From Flaveria trinervia (lineage: Eukaryota; Streptophyta; Magnoliopsida; Asterales; Asteraceae): a stretch of DNA of 64,000 nucleotides. The notes under the pieces are model-generated. The model worked only from the letters and a program-made list of their open reading frames with translations, made no database searches and had not been told where the DNA came from. The position numbers and the translations under genes were made by a program. Positions 33,525 to 45,752 of this stretch are shown here, in pieces. The DNA lies in assembly GCA_025506515.1 (NCBI GenBank), contig CM046442.1:106846849-106910848 (forward strand), given 5' to 3'. Within the stretch, counting starts at the first letter, position 1. Every line of letters begins with the position of its first letter.

Positions 33525-34933
33525 AGTGCCATGCGACTGAGAGTCATATGCATGACGGTCATGCGACTGAAGGGAATGCGGATGAGGGTCATGTGACTGG
33601 GGGAAATGCGGATGAAGGTCATATGACTGAAGCCCATATGCCCGAATACCATGCGACTAAGGTTCATATGCATGGGAGTCATGCGACTGAAGGCTATGTG
33701 ACTGGGAGTCCATACGCCTAAGTGTCCATTCGCCATAGTGCGCATATGCCTAAGTGTTCTCATGCGTATGGAAGGCCATGTGACTGGATAGGGTCAATAC
33801 GCCCAAATAGGGCTCATGCGCCCGAAAGAAAGTTTATTTTCTAATTTTTGTGGGAACAATGTTATGTAGGCTTTAATTTGGGGGATTTACAGGGGTTCAT
33901 GTAAGTTGACTTTCGAGGTCATAGACGTTGTGATGGGCTTGATGTATGTGGGTGCTTATGCATGATTGTATGTATGTTGTGCTTGTATGATGATGTTGTA
34001 TGTTTCTGTTCATGTTCCTTGCTTTGTATGATTGTCTTCCCGTGGGTTTACTTTGTATGTTAACGAATGAAATGAAAAGTATTATGCAACGTAAAGTGGA
34101 AGATAATGAAAAGAGGAACGAAATGAAAGAATGCATGCCTTAATGAATGAAAGAACGTAAGAAAGGCTTGCAAGCAAATGTATGGAGGTTCACACTCAAT
34201 GAGGGGTGTTAGCTCAACCGTGTACGGGTTAGCTACCCCATGAGGATGCACACTGGGGCTTAATCCGTGTGATTAAGCAATGTATGGAGGTTCACATCCA
34301 ATGAGAGGTCGTCAGCTCAACTTTGTGTGGGTTAAATACCCCATGAGGATGCACATAGGGGTTCAATCTTTGTGATTGACCATATGTATGGGGTCCTTGT
34401 CACTTAACCCTAGATGAATTGCTTGGTGCTCTAGAGGGGGGGTTAGGCACATGACAGGATCTAGATGGTAACGAAAGATAATAAATGTATGAAATGAGCG
34501 ATGATGAAGATAATAACTATTATCTATGCGTACGTACGATCTGTGATCACGTTCTAAGTCTAGTATGATTTGAAAGAAAGTAAGGATGGTTATAAACGAA
34601 AGATAAAGTATGTTTTATTATAAAAGTAGAACTCACTCAGCAACACTGACTTTTATGTGTTTCCAGTTGGCAGGTAATGTTGCTGAAGATGACACGGGGC
34701 GGCTACTCACCTCTTTTGGATGACATTATTTTGTACAATGTTTTTGCATTATAATGCGAACAAACGATATTTTGTAATGAATGTCGTATTATTTTTCAAA
34801 AAGCGTTTATTATAATGAAATGAAATGTTTGTTTTAATGTTTCCGCTGCAATGTTTTCTTTAAATTGATGTAATTATATGTTTTATGTGCAATGATAGAC
34901 CAGCTGTAAGCGTCCCGGTAACGGGGTCTTACA
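33525..34933 (+). mobile_element. X LTR copy 3, apparently solo
   Basis: Closely matches copy 2, with the word array at 33525-33830, TATAAAAG near 34619 and the terminal palindrome. No PBS or gag follows, so it is a solo LTR or fragment. The left boundary is unclear because the array is degenerate, and I found no convincing target duplication. It carries the unoccupied site of element A near 34118-34130. Confidence 0.75.
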
Positions 34934-35253
34934 AGTAATCACCTTCTTATCTCACTAATCAAAGGTAGTAATTACCTCTTCGTTTCTTTAAATCAAGGTA
35001 GTGATCACCTTCTTCGTTTTTCTAAATCAAGGTAGTGATCACCTTCTTCGTTTCTCTAAATCAAGGTAGTGATCACCTTCTTCGTTTCTCTAAATCAAGG
35101 TAGTGATCACCTTCTTCATTTTACTAAATCAAGGGGGTGATCACCTTCTTTGTCTTAATAAATCAAGGTAGTGGTCATTTTATTTGTTTCACTAAGCTAG
35201 TTAATCTTCTCTTTGTGTTGTTGTGTTGTAACTAACCCTTCAACGATCCTGCA
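34934..35253 (+). repeat. Element D 5' LTR end with 34-bp tandem repeats
   Basis: About seven units containing AAGGTAGTGATCACCTTCTT plus an AT-rich joint, from about 34950 to 35200. Each has the palindromic core GTGATCAC; one unit has GTAATTAC, so both half-sites changed. It ends CGATCCTGCA, followed by the PBS. Confidence 0.8.
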
Positions 35254-35255
35254 TT

Positions 35256-35267
35256 TGGTATCAGAGC
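35256..35267 (+). other. Element D primer-binding site
   Basis: TGGTATCAGAGC two bases after the LTR end. Confidence 0.9.
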
Positions 35268-35337
35268 TTTTCAGGCTCTTGATATAAGATCTCACCATCT
35301 TAAGATCCCTCACACACACAAATACTAAACTTTTCAA

Positions 35338-38055
35338 ATGGCAGCCATTTCCAAAACTGATATGGAAACTAGAACCATGAACAAGTCCCCACTGATCACT
35401 CTTGATGAGTTTGATAACTGGTGTTTAAGAATGGAAGGTTTCATCAGGTCTCTTGATTCAAGAATGTGGGAGTCTATTGAGAATGGACCTTTCATACCTA
35501 GCACCCCTTCTGTTAGTAGTGCTGGTATGATCCCCAAAGATGTGGCTAACTACTCTGATGAAGATAGGAAGAGAGTAGAGATAGACAGAAACACCGTGAC
35601 AGCCCTTCAAACTAACCTTCCAAACTCTGTATACAGAGGTTTCAAGAAGTGCAAAACAGCCAAGCAGCTGTGGGATGCACTAAAACTAATGTATGAGGGT
35701 TCTTTTGAAAGAAAGGAGAACAAAAAGGATCTCCTGAAGTAGCAGTTTGAAAACTTCACCTTCAAAACAGGTGAAACCATGACTCAGTAGTATTTCTGGT
35801 ATGTTGAGATTATGGATACCCTAATGGATGGAGGAGTTTCTCTTGAAAATAGAGACATTGTAAGGAAGTTCATGTCCTCACTTCCTAGACAATGGACACA
35901 CTACTGTGTGGTGATCAAGAGAACTGAAAATCTCAAAACTCTTACTCTAACAGAGTTATATGGGATTCTTAGTGGCTACCAGATGGAGATGAACATGCAA
36001 GGTTCATCTGGCAACTCCAACAATCAAATGGGTTCAGCCCTACATGTGATTGAAAGGGATAACATAGAACCCAAACATCATCTCTTATGCTACCCTGACA
36101 ATTCACCAAAGGGTCCTTTCATCACCTTCCCAGAGACACCAAGGGAGAACTACACTCAAGGAAGCCCATTCCAAGAGACAAGCTCTTCTCAAGCTTTTGT
36201 GTCTTCTGATGAAAGTTGTGGCAACTCTCTTTTCACTCTTGAAGACCTGGACTGTATTCATCCAGATGATCTGGACTATATGGAAATAGTCCAGCAGATG
36301 GCTCTTCTCACTCACAGAACCAAGAAGTTCTATAAGAGAACTGGAAGGAAGTTTCCAAGCAATGCAACCGTGGAAAGTTTGGACTGGACAAAGCAAAGTC
36401 AAGTGTTACAACTGTAACTTGATGGGCCACTTTGCCAGAGATTGTAAGGCACCTAGAACAAATGGTGGCCAAACACAATCCCAACCAAACTACACTAACA
36501 AAGCTCTCCATAATAAGAAGTCAAAGCAGCAACCTACTGTTGCTGTTGAAGAAGGAGGCTTTGACTGGAGCTTTCAGGTGGAAGATGCTTCTCCAAACCA
36601 AGCACTAATGGCTGATCATGATGATGCCAAGGTATTAGAACATCTCTGTACTCCTGAATGCATTGCTAAAGTTAACAGGTACAGGTCCTATATCTTGGAA
36701 CTGAGATCTGTCCTTGAGTCCTTAAGCATTTTAAAATCTGATTTTAGAAAGTCTGAAAATGATTATAAGCTAAAAATAGAGGACTTAGAGAAAACCATTT
36801 TAGTTCTAAAACGCAAACACACAGATTTTAGGACTCAGATCAAAGATCTCATAACCAAGTTAACTGAGTGCCAGACTGAGCTTGTGATCAGCAAAGCCAG
36901 GGTAGAAAAGAGTGTTCTTGAAGAAGACCTTCAAGAAGATGATATCCTCATCCCTACACAATAAAGTGTGCTATCAAAATAGGAAGGGACTAGGATCAAA
37001 TGATATAGCTCCTCCACACACAATCTTGTTAGTAAGATCTCCTAGGTGTGAAACTTGTGAAGATGAGCTTCCTCTCCTAGATCCCATGAGTGAAGAGGAT
37101 GAAGAAGAGATAGTGAAGAATCCCTCTAAAAAGAGTGAAGAGGAGGATTCCAAGAAGGGCCACTATCCGTCTGAGGAGAAAGTGAAGACTGTGATGACCA
37201 AGTCCATGAGAAAGAACTTGATCAGAAAGAGCAAAAAAAGCAAGGAAGGCTCAAGAAATCAAGACTACTTTTGACTCTAAGCAGAAACAAGGTTTTATCT
37301 CTGTAGGGTTTAAAGTGGTAGGGACTGAAGACATCAACCAAAACTCTTCTGCTAAGAGTTTTGGTTCTTGTTCAACTCATCTCAACAGTAAGAAGAAGAC
37401 TGATCTACTATGTACCACTGCTGCATAGCCTGGACCATCAAACTCCAAACATAGTCCTCAGCCCAAGAGGATTGTCTCATCATCTGCAAAGATGAAGATG
37501 GAGAGGGGATGTGACCAAAGACAGTCCTATTCCAAAGAAAAGACTCTTGTGAAGAAAAAGATGAATTGTGTTATGTGTGAAAGTATCACTCACATTGCCA
37601 AGGATTGTCCCTTCAATCCTAAAGGTACTGTCCATATGACCAAAACAAAGGCTTCAAAGAGTTCTAAGAAGATTCAAGCTTCGGAAGGAAGAGTTGTTTC
37701 CTTCGGAAGCTCCAAATCTAAGAAGAAGGCAAGTGGAAAATTACCCTCGGAAGAAAAGTTGGTCTCGGAAGAAAGTAGTTCTTCCGAAGCACTGAAGTCT
37801 GCTGTAGTGTGTGCAGAATCTTCCGAAGGATCAACCATCAAAACTTCAGAAGTTCCAAAAGCTTCCGAAGTTTTGAAGGTCAAGTCCAAGACTCTAAAGG
37901 TGGTGTGGATGTCTAAGAAAGACCAAGTGACTGAGAATTCTCCATCAACAATAGCTCAAGATCCTCTTAGTACAACCATAGGATCTATTACTGTTGAATT
38001 ACCTTCTATAAATAAGCCCAAGACAAGCAAGGCTTGGGTTTCCAAATGTAACTAA
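35338..38055 (+). pseudogene. Element D Gag, broken
   Basis: ATG at 35338 (MAAISKTDMETRTMNKSP). The capsid-type region is like A (FDNWCLRMEGFIRSLDSRMW, AKQLWDALKLMYEG). TAG stops at 35740-35742 and 35788-35790 replace likely Gln. A frame change near 36370 separates the first knuckle (CYNCNLMGHFARDC). A coiled coil (about 36690-36900) and a Lys/Glu-rich part follow, then a second knuckle (CVMCESITHIAKDC, near 37570). A Ser/Glu-rich segment contains repeated TTCCGAAG/CTTCGGAAG words. The tail, Lys-Ala-Trp-Val-Ser-Lys-Cys-Asn, ends at the TAA at 38053-38055. Confidence 0.87.
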
Positions 38056-38072
38056 ACATTCTCTTTGTGCAG
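38047..38072 (+). promoter_or_regulatory. Acceptor-like 3' splice site at the gag/pol boundary of D
   Basis: TAACTAAAC around the gag stop, then ATTCTCTTTGTGCAG ending at 38072; pol continues in phase 0 from 38073. Confidence 0.5.
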
Positions 38073-38701
38073 AGACAGCTGAAGACAGACAGAAATGTCT
38101 GGATCATAGACAGTGGTTGTTCCAGGCACATGACAGACAATAGGTCACTACTCCAGAACTTTGAAAGGATTGATGGAGGACCAGTTGCTTTTGGAGGAGA
38201 TGAAGGTGGCTACATTTCTGGAAGGGACAAGGTCACAAATGGTAAGCTCAGCATAGAAAATGTAAACTTTGTTAAGGAGCTTGGATACAATCTTCTGAGT
38301 GTATCTCGATTTTGTGATCAGAGTCATAACATGCTCTTTACTGAGCATGAGTGCATTGTTCTTAAGCCTGGTGTGGTCATTCCTCATGAGCATATCCTGC
38401 TTGGAGCCCCCAGGAAAGGAAACATGTACAAGATGGATTTGCAAGAAACCTCTTTCTGGAGAAGTCTCATGCTTTCTGTCTAAAGCCAATAGTGATGAGT
38501 CTTTCCTATGGCATAAAGAATGTGCCATGTAAACTTTAAGAACATGATAAATTAATTAAGCATGATTTGGTAACTGGAATGTCAAAGAAAGAGTTTACAA
38601 GTGAAGACCATTGTGTTGCATGCCTGAAAGGAAAGCAACATAAGGTATCTCACAAGCCTAAGGAAAAGAACTCCATCACTACACCCTACACTTTTACATA
38701 T
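38073..38701 (+). pseudogene. Element D Pol, protease to pre-integrase
   Basis: Protease motif WIIDSGCSRHMTD near 38098-38136, YNLLSVSRFCDQ after it, then a frame change before CFLSKANSDESFLWHKE. The zinc region reads HCVACLKGKQHKVSHKP. It is cut at the start of the integrase core by element C; the target CATAT is at 38697-38701. Confidence 0.87.
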
Positions 38702-39397
38702 TGTTGATACATATATGTACCTAGATCCTGATCTGAATGTAATATGTCTTACACTTAAGTAACTATTGGGTACTTAATGAAATACAAATGTTTGGTTGTG
38801 TTTATAATGTTTAATATTTCATTAATGAGTTGTTTAACACATATTGACTTAGTTATATAGGTTTGTGATTGTTTGAAGTGTTATACATAATGTTAGAATA
38901 TTGAATACACTCAAACTTGGTGAAGTGAAGTTCTTATGCGTCCGACTGGACCATGCGCCCCAACAGTGGTCAGGCGTCCGAATGGCCATGCGACTGAACA
39001 ACTCATGCGTCTGACTCAGTCGCACGACTAAACACTCAGTAGTGTGAATGGATCAACCGCATGGCCCAATCGCACGAATGAACCATGCTAATGGTTCAGT
39101 CGCCCGAATGAGCAATCCTAACCTATAAATACCACCTAATTCGTGGAAAAACGTAAGGATTGAATCCAATTCGACTCCAGACGTACCCTAGCCGTCCAGA
39201 AGCCTCCAAGTTCGTACTCCAAGTTCATAACACGCTATTGATCGATTCTCAATCGATTCTTGACGTTAGTTTCAATACATTATTGTTTCTACGTGCGTTC
39301 TCACTGATTGGATTGCCAATCAAATAGGATTTTGCACTATTTGGTTTGGTTTAACACGTTAATCAGTTGGTGTTTGGTCAAATACTAGATCCTAACA
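38702..39397 (+). repeat. Element C 5' LTR
   Basis: Word array about 38935-39115 directly upstream of TATAAAT (39124-39130), as in B. The 3' end resembles the B LTR end, supporting one family. Confidence 0.95.
38935..39115. repeat. CpG-centred word array in C LTR
   Basis: CGTCCGACTG, CAGTCGCACGACTA, CAATCGCACGAATG and similar; second copy at 62805-62995 in the 3' LTR. Confidence 0.88.
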
Positions 39398-39399
39398 AG

Positions 39400-39411
39400 T
39401 GGTATCAGAGC
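39400..39411 (+). other. Element C primer-binding site
   Basis: TGGTATCAGAGC two bases after the LTR end. Confidence 0.92.
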
Positions 39412-39614
39412 AACAGGTTCTTGATTACGTGTTGATTCAATTCTTTTGATACAAAATTGTGTTTGCATAAAAAACGCAATCTTTTTGTGTCTAACGAAGT
39501 CTTGGACGGTTCCTAATCGAAAAGTGTAGTTTTTCCGGCATACGGCTATTAGGGTTTGATAAAATTCGAGTTTTTACAGCCAAAAGAAGTTTAACCTATG
39601 AATTATCAAACTTC

Positions 39615-39855
39615 AGCAAGTTCAGCCGCACGATTGGCTCAATCGCACGACTGAGTTCATTTGCATTTTCCAACCGCACGATTAGACTCATTCGTACCTT
39701 CATTCGTACGACTGAGAACTTCATTTGGTCTGTTCAACCGCATTAGTTCATTCGGACGACTGACTCGTCCGCATCTGTTTAGTCGCACGATTTAACCATC
39801 CGCATTTGTTCAATCGCCCGAATAAGCCCAATCGCATACCTTCATTCGCATACAT
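39615..39855. repeat. CpG-centred word array in C leader
   Basis: Between PBS and gag: CAATCGCACGACTG, CATTCGTACGACTG, CATTCGGACGACTG and related words. Confidence 0.88.
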
Positions 39856-39887
39856 CAGCAGTGTGTTAAACCATAAAGTTAAGTGAA

Positions 39888-42109
39888 ATGGAGGATTAGT
39901 TTTCGGCATACACAGCTAGTAAAGATACTCGTATTCAGAATCTACTATTGTTGGAGAACGAAGTGGGAATACACAATAAACCCCCGAAGCTTATCACGTC
40001 AGACGACTATCCACAATGGAAGCAACGTTTCGAAATCTACTTGAATGGAGTAGATACAAATTTGTGGGAGGCAATAGAGTCGGGGTACAACATGCTAGTT
40101 GGAGCTGACAGAGTAAAACTTACTCTAAGTGACATGTCGGATGCACAGAAGGTAAAACACAATGCTGAGAAGAAAGTCTACACCTTGCTTACTCAGTCTA
40201 TTCCGAAGGATATTTTCCATCAGTACTTGGAGTACACTCAAGCCAAGAAACTTTGGGATGCGTTGGAGAAGAGGTATGACGGGAATGCCTCTCTGAAGGC
40301 TATCAAGGCAAAAGCATTGAAGAAGGAGTTTGACAACTTCTCTTCAATGGGAAAAGAAGGCCTTGATGATGTGATCGATAGATTCTACCACTTGATGATG
40401 TGAATGATAGATTCTACCACTTGATGAGTGAGATGCACACTCATGGAGTGGTTACTTCAATGGAAGATAAGGTATCCAACTTTGCTGATGGATTACCATA
40501 TAAATGGGGTTCGTTTGTTTCAAATCTCAGACAGAATGGAATGCTCTCGAAGTTAGACATAAATGACTTCATTCTGAAACTGAGAGAAGAAGAGCTTAGG
40601 ATGAATTATCGAGCCCAAAAGGCAAACTATGATCAGAATCCTGCACTCTACAATGCTACTCCTTCAGTCAAGACATCGGTTCGTCTCACCAGGAGAGTCA
40701 AATATAGCTAGTATGGAGGATATTGATGACGATTCTGCAAGTGAAGGTTATGTAGCAGTAGAGATCGCAATGTCAAATTCTGAAGATACTGCAAATGTGG
40801 TCAACTACCTGCGTGAAGAAGAAAAATCTGCAAATGCATCATCATCTGAATCATCCAAACCAGAGAAAAGCGAGCCAGTACTCATGGCTGATTCTTCTTC
40901 TACATCTCAGGTAAGTACTTTTGACCAACTGTTTAATAACCATGCTTGCTTAGAATGTAATAAATTTAGAGAAAGTATAGATTCAAAATTTGCTAGGTTA
41001 TTAGATCATAATGATAGCCTAGTAAAGGACCTAAAACTGTGCACAGAAGCTAATAGAGTATTGAAACAAAACAAGCACAGTTACAAGGAAAAGATAGACC
41101 TATTACATAGACAGCTTAGGGAAACTGAGGTAGTTGCCCTTAACCAAGAAAATAACATTAGGTACTATCTGAACTCTCTTAAGGACACTAAGAAGAAAAA
41201 AGCAGTTTTAGAAGTAGAAGTCAATTCATTAAAACAAAAACTGCATAGTTGGACAAGCTCATCACATATTGTCCAACACTTAGTAAGAGAGAGAAATAAT
41301 GAGGAGGGACTGGGATACAAAGTGGTTCCACCACCACCTGAGACTTTGATGAACACCAAATGTAAACCAATTAACAATAACCCCATCCATATTTATTAAT
41401 TTAATCAATTGGATCAGACACTAAACAGAAGGAGGCCACTTCAAAGGCAATAGGAAAAATTCCTTGCGTTAATCTGGAACAAAATTTTGAAAAGATTAGT
41501 TTTAAGTCAGGGTCAAACAAAGTCAAACAAGAACCTAAAAAGACTATAAAACCTGATCAATCACGTGCATCATGTCACAGTCCAGGTAAATAAGAGATCA
41601 AAGATGTAAAACCAAGTAAAGCAATAAAGTTTGTAAAACCAACTCATACATCAAACAAAGAAGTGTCACAATCCAAACATAATAAGGTCAACTGTGTGAC
41701 ATCTGCATCTCCACCAAAAAATAGAAACTATCACGTTAAAAGCAGATCCTGCTGTAATTGTGGAGAGTATGGTCACATAGCATCGTACTGTCCTTATTAT
41801 CAGACACCGAGGAAGAAAGTTTAACTTTCTACATCTACATCAAGATATTTTAAAAGGAACTCAGTGACGCCTTCTAAAAGAGATTGTGAACCCAAAATTC
41901 AATCCATTAGCCAGTCGTCTGTTTATCACAAACAGGCCTTACACAAATCTGGTCTATGGAAAGAAAAAACCTCTTCAGTGCCTAAAAATAAGAACAAACA
42001 TAATTCTGATCAATTCCTAACCTCAAAGGGTCAGTGGGTTGAGTTTGTGATATGTGATGCCTCATGGAAACCCAAGCTGGTTAAGGCTTGGGTTCCTGAC
42101 ATGAACTAA
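39888..42109 (+). pseudogene. Element C Gag, broken
   Basis: ATG at 39888 with a TAG as the fourth codon (39897-39899), where B has Gln. The capsid region then follows B closely. A 29-bp tandem duplication at 40365-40422 shifts the frame. An internal deletion joins sequence near 40679, removing the stretch that holds the first knuckle in B. The coiled coil follows (about 40920-41240), then a second knuckle (CCNCGEYGHIASYC, about 41752-41793). The tail ends at the TAA at 42107-42109. Confidence 0.88.
40365..40422. repeat. 29-bp tandem duplication in C gag
   Basis: Two near-identical 29-bp units beginning GATGATGTGA at 40365 and 40394, one substitution apart. Length not a multiple of three; a stop follows. 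Confidence 0.92.
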
Positions 42110-42129
42110 TGTTTTCATTGACTGTGCAG
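42101..42129 (+). promoter_or_regulatory. Acceptor-like 3' splice site at the gag/pol boundary of C
   Basis: GAACTAATG spans the gag stop and a CTAAT branch word; TTTTCATTGACTGTGCAG ends at 42129; pol is open in phase 0 from 42130. Confidence 0.52.
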
Positions 42130-43875
42130 GGTGTTCGCTACAGTTCTGAAACTAACATGTGGATAGTTGATAGCGGCGCATCCAGGCACATGACAGGGAA
42201 CAGAGCTCTCTTATCAAATGTCAGACAAATTAAAGGAGGCATGTTTCATTTGCAAGAAACAAAGACTGGTACATCACAGCCCAAGGAGAAGTGAGAAATG
42301 AGAAAGTTAAGTTTGATAAGGTAAACTATGTCCAACAATTACAAAATAACTTACTTTTTGTTTCTCAAATCTGTGATAAAGTATTTAAGGTAGTATTTGA
42401 CAACAAGAAGTGTTACGTTCTGAAGAAGGACTACGTGATTCCGGAGGATCAGATCCTTATGTCAGCTTCTAGATATAATGATCTTTATGTTTTGGATTTC
42501 TTAAAGGCATCCACAACAAATAGTGAAGTCCAATGTTTCTTGTCCAAAGCTTCTGAGAAGGAATCCATCTCCTGGCATAGGAGAATGGGACACATAAATC
42601 CAAGGAAAATGAATCACTTGATCCAGAATGATCTTGTGAGAGGAGGAAATGTCAAAAACTTTCAACTCCCAGATTTTTGTGTTGCGTGCAAAAAGGGCAA
42701 ACAGATGAAGAAATCTCATAAGGAAAATTAAGTTCATTCTATAGAACTTCCACTTGAGCTTCTTCACATGGATCTGTTTGGTCCAGTGAGTACAAGAAGC
42801 ATCGTAGGCGACTTGTACTGCTATGTAGTTACCGATGACTACTCAAGGTTCTCTTGGGTAATGTTTCTTAAATCCAAATCAGAAATATTTGAATCCTTCA
42901 AGGATTTGGTAACTACTCTGGAATCCTTATACAAGCTAAAGGTAAGACAGGTGCGCTCAAACAACGGAACCGAGTTCAAGAATCAGAGGATGGAGGACTA
43001 TTGCAAGGAAAAGGGAATTATGCATCAATTCACCTCGGCTTATACTCCTCAGATGAACGATGTTGTTGAACGGAAGAACCGCAGCTTGATAGAGATGGCA
43101 CGGACAATGCTTGCAGACTCGAAACTACCTATACAATTTTGGAATGAAGCAGTGGCAAATGCATGTTATACTCTTAATCGAGTTCTGATAGTAAAACGCC
43201 ATGGAAAAACATGCTACGAGTTATTACAATGACGTAAACCTAACATGGAATATCTCGAGCCGTTTGGCGCTCCGTGCACCCTACTGAAAAACACTCAGGA
43301 GGGAAAATTCAGTGAGAAGGTTGATGAAGGGATCTTCTTAGGATACAACATACCGAACAAGAGAGTTTACAATAACTCAACAGGTCAAGTAGAGGTGTGG
43401 TGTAATGTTGATGTTCAAAGATATATCACACCACCTGCTGGAAAAGGGCCTGCTTACTTCTTCGACTATGATGGATTCTTCAAGTCCTTCAACATATATC
43501 TTTCTTCTTGAGAAGACGAGTGGGCAAACAAGATGATGTACGATGTCTTGAACACACCATCTCAAGATTCAACAACAAATGCGGGATTACGGTTTGCAAT
43601 TCACTTCTACTCCTATATTTGTTGATAACTCTGCTGCGATTGCAGTCACTAAGAACCCGATCGAACATCCCATGACCAAACACATCAGGATCAAATATCA
43701 CTTCATAGTTGACTGTTTTGAAAAGAACTTAATCGATGTGATAAAAATAAACACTGATTTTCAACACGCAGACCTCTATACAAAGGCTTTTGATAAACCA
43801 CGTTTTCTATATCTATTAGAGGTCAATGGTGTTAAAAAGAAGAGTGAGGTCATTCCTGAAGATGACCATGTATAG
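42130..43875 (+). pseudogene. Element C Pol with RT deleted
   Basis: Protease motif WIVDSGASRHMTG near 42160. Zinc region WHRRMGHIN with CVACKKGK. In the integrase core the second catalytic Asp is Asn (codon 42960-42962). A TGA lies at 43230-43232. After MMYD near 43535 the sequence jumps at about 43570 to the RNase H tail (QQQMRDYGLQF onward). The whole RT domain and most of RNase H are missing relative to B. The C-terminal part, ADLYTKAFDKPRF, is intact. Confidence 0.9.
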
Positions 43876-45444
43876 TCCGATGCATCGCGTCTAGTGTCTT
43901 TTAAAATTTCTTAAATTATAGTATTTTTTAAATTTAAAACTCTTGTTTTGTTTACTGTTAGTTTGTTAATTACACTTAGTGTCGAATCTTGCACATTAAA
44001 ATTCTAAAACGCAAATCCTTAGAGGTTTTAGTATTTTAGGGGTAGAATAGGTATAAAAAACGAGGGAAAAGGAGAGGCAAGCCGAATGAAATAAATAAGA
44101 TCGTATGTGTGATACCGATTTAATGTGTGGAAGATGATAGTACACAGGTACAAACCATTTGGGACTTTAAAAATCCAAAATTGAAAAAGATGCAAAGTTC
44201 AAGTATAAGTCTGAGCAGTCTGAGCAATAAAAAGGAAATATGATAGTTAAGCTAGCTACTACTAAGGTAACACAAAGAAAGTAGACCTAGAGGTTGCTAG
44301 ACCACAACTAATATGTTGGTAGATCGAACACAATAGATGACTAGACCGGTTGGTGATCTCAAGATTAAAGTAAAATGTTTGACAAGCTGTGGAAACACCT
44401 TATCCCTGGTTAACACAATCAACAAGATTCCAATAAGGGGTGACGAGCAAAATAAACGCCACAAAAGTGTGCGTAAGACCAAAGCATGAGCAAAAGCACA
44501 TGAAAAATGCAAATACAATCAAACTGATAACCTATGTTGTTGGTGAGATCTGTGCAAAAAGAAGAAGAAATGCTCAAAAAAGAAGATAGGTTATGTGCCT
44601 CTCTGCTGTAAGGTGGCACTGACCTGAGGATAAGCATAACCTATATATTCTAGAACTCATTGTTGTTTGCCGCCTCTCTGCTGTGCGATGGCACTGACCT
44701 GAGGATTGGCTTCTCTTTGAAAGTTCTAAGAATAGTCTCTTCTTGAATTTCTACCCTTAGACCGCTCAAAAATCTCCTGAGGAATGTTGATTACCATATA
44801 AGTGTGGGATCCACAAATGCTTGTTGAAATAAACAAACCTTAAAACGATCACCAAACTGTGTTGAAAGTCTGTGTTTGGATTTAAGAGGACAAGTATACT
44901 AACAATCACTGTGGCTACAATTCTTGAAAGTTCAAATCAGTGTGGGGACCTAATAGTACTAGTATGTTTTCCTAAATTTGCTAAATGACTCCAGATGAAC
45001 AACAAGGAAAGAGCATCGAAGCTGTTTTTTTAATAACTTGTCCTGAATGACTTGAATATCCTGTATGATTCCAACTTAAATTGATCCATGTATAGCTTAA
45101 ATGATTGTGGTTGCTCTCTCAGAATAATTATTCTTAGAACTACATCTTGGGAATTAAATCTCATAAAAAACACAAAAACATGTCTTAATTTTTAAATTTT
45201 CAGTATTATTTCTTTTATTTCTGTACAAAGTTTGTCATATTTAATATGTGTAGTATCGGACTGCAAAATCAACAAGTTCGGTCCAAACCAAGAACCGAGA
45301 CTTGTTTGACTAAATAACCCAATTAATTAAAGCAATCAACTGAAATTAATGTTGTTACATGCTAAGTATAACAATTGCGAATCCATGAACCAAAACACGA
45401 CATCTAATCATAAGAATTGTCAAAATTTGAATTTGAATTGAACA
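43876..45444 (+). other. Conserved non-coding pol-ORF3 spacer of C
   Basis: About 1.57 kb, no gene. Blocks match 12986-14242 of B, including the two direct repeats with GATGGCACTGACCTGAGGAT or near variant (44597-44631 and 44672-44706) at the same 75-bp spacing. Confidence 0.7.
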
Positions 45445-45700
45445 GCAGTTTGTCATGCGAATGGACAGGTTGATGAACTTCAGTCGCATGACTGAGTAGT
45501 GTGAATGACAAAACCGCACAACTGAACCACGCGTATGAGTTCAGTTGAAATGACTGATATACACGAATGAGTGTACATATGTATGAGCTCAGTCACATGA
45601 CAAGTCGTACGTATAAGGTAAGTCGCATGACTTGATTTCAGTCGCACTACTCATTCGCATGACTAGATCTCAGTCGCATAGTCTCATTCGCACGACAGAT
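45445..45700. repeat. CpG-centred word array in C pol-ORF3 spacer
   Basis: CAGTCGCATGACTG, CATTCGCATGACTA, CATTCGCACGACAG and similar words ending shortly before the ORF3 acceptor. Confidence 0.88.
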
Positions 45701-45752
45701 CAAAAGAAATATTTACAAGTCCAAGTGATTCAAGATATTCTAATTCAACGGA

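Noticed and set aside
33400..34938. Target-site duplication for X copy 3
   Set aside because: GTAAT occurs near 33420 and at 34935, but the implied LTR ends do not fit TG...CA, so it may be chance.
42090..42129. Very short intron around the gag stop with a nearby GGGTT donor
   Set aside because: About 40 nt is below the usual plant minimum and the donor is weak; the acceptor is kept as a finding but its donor is left open.
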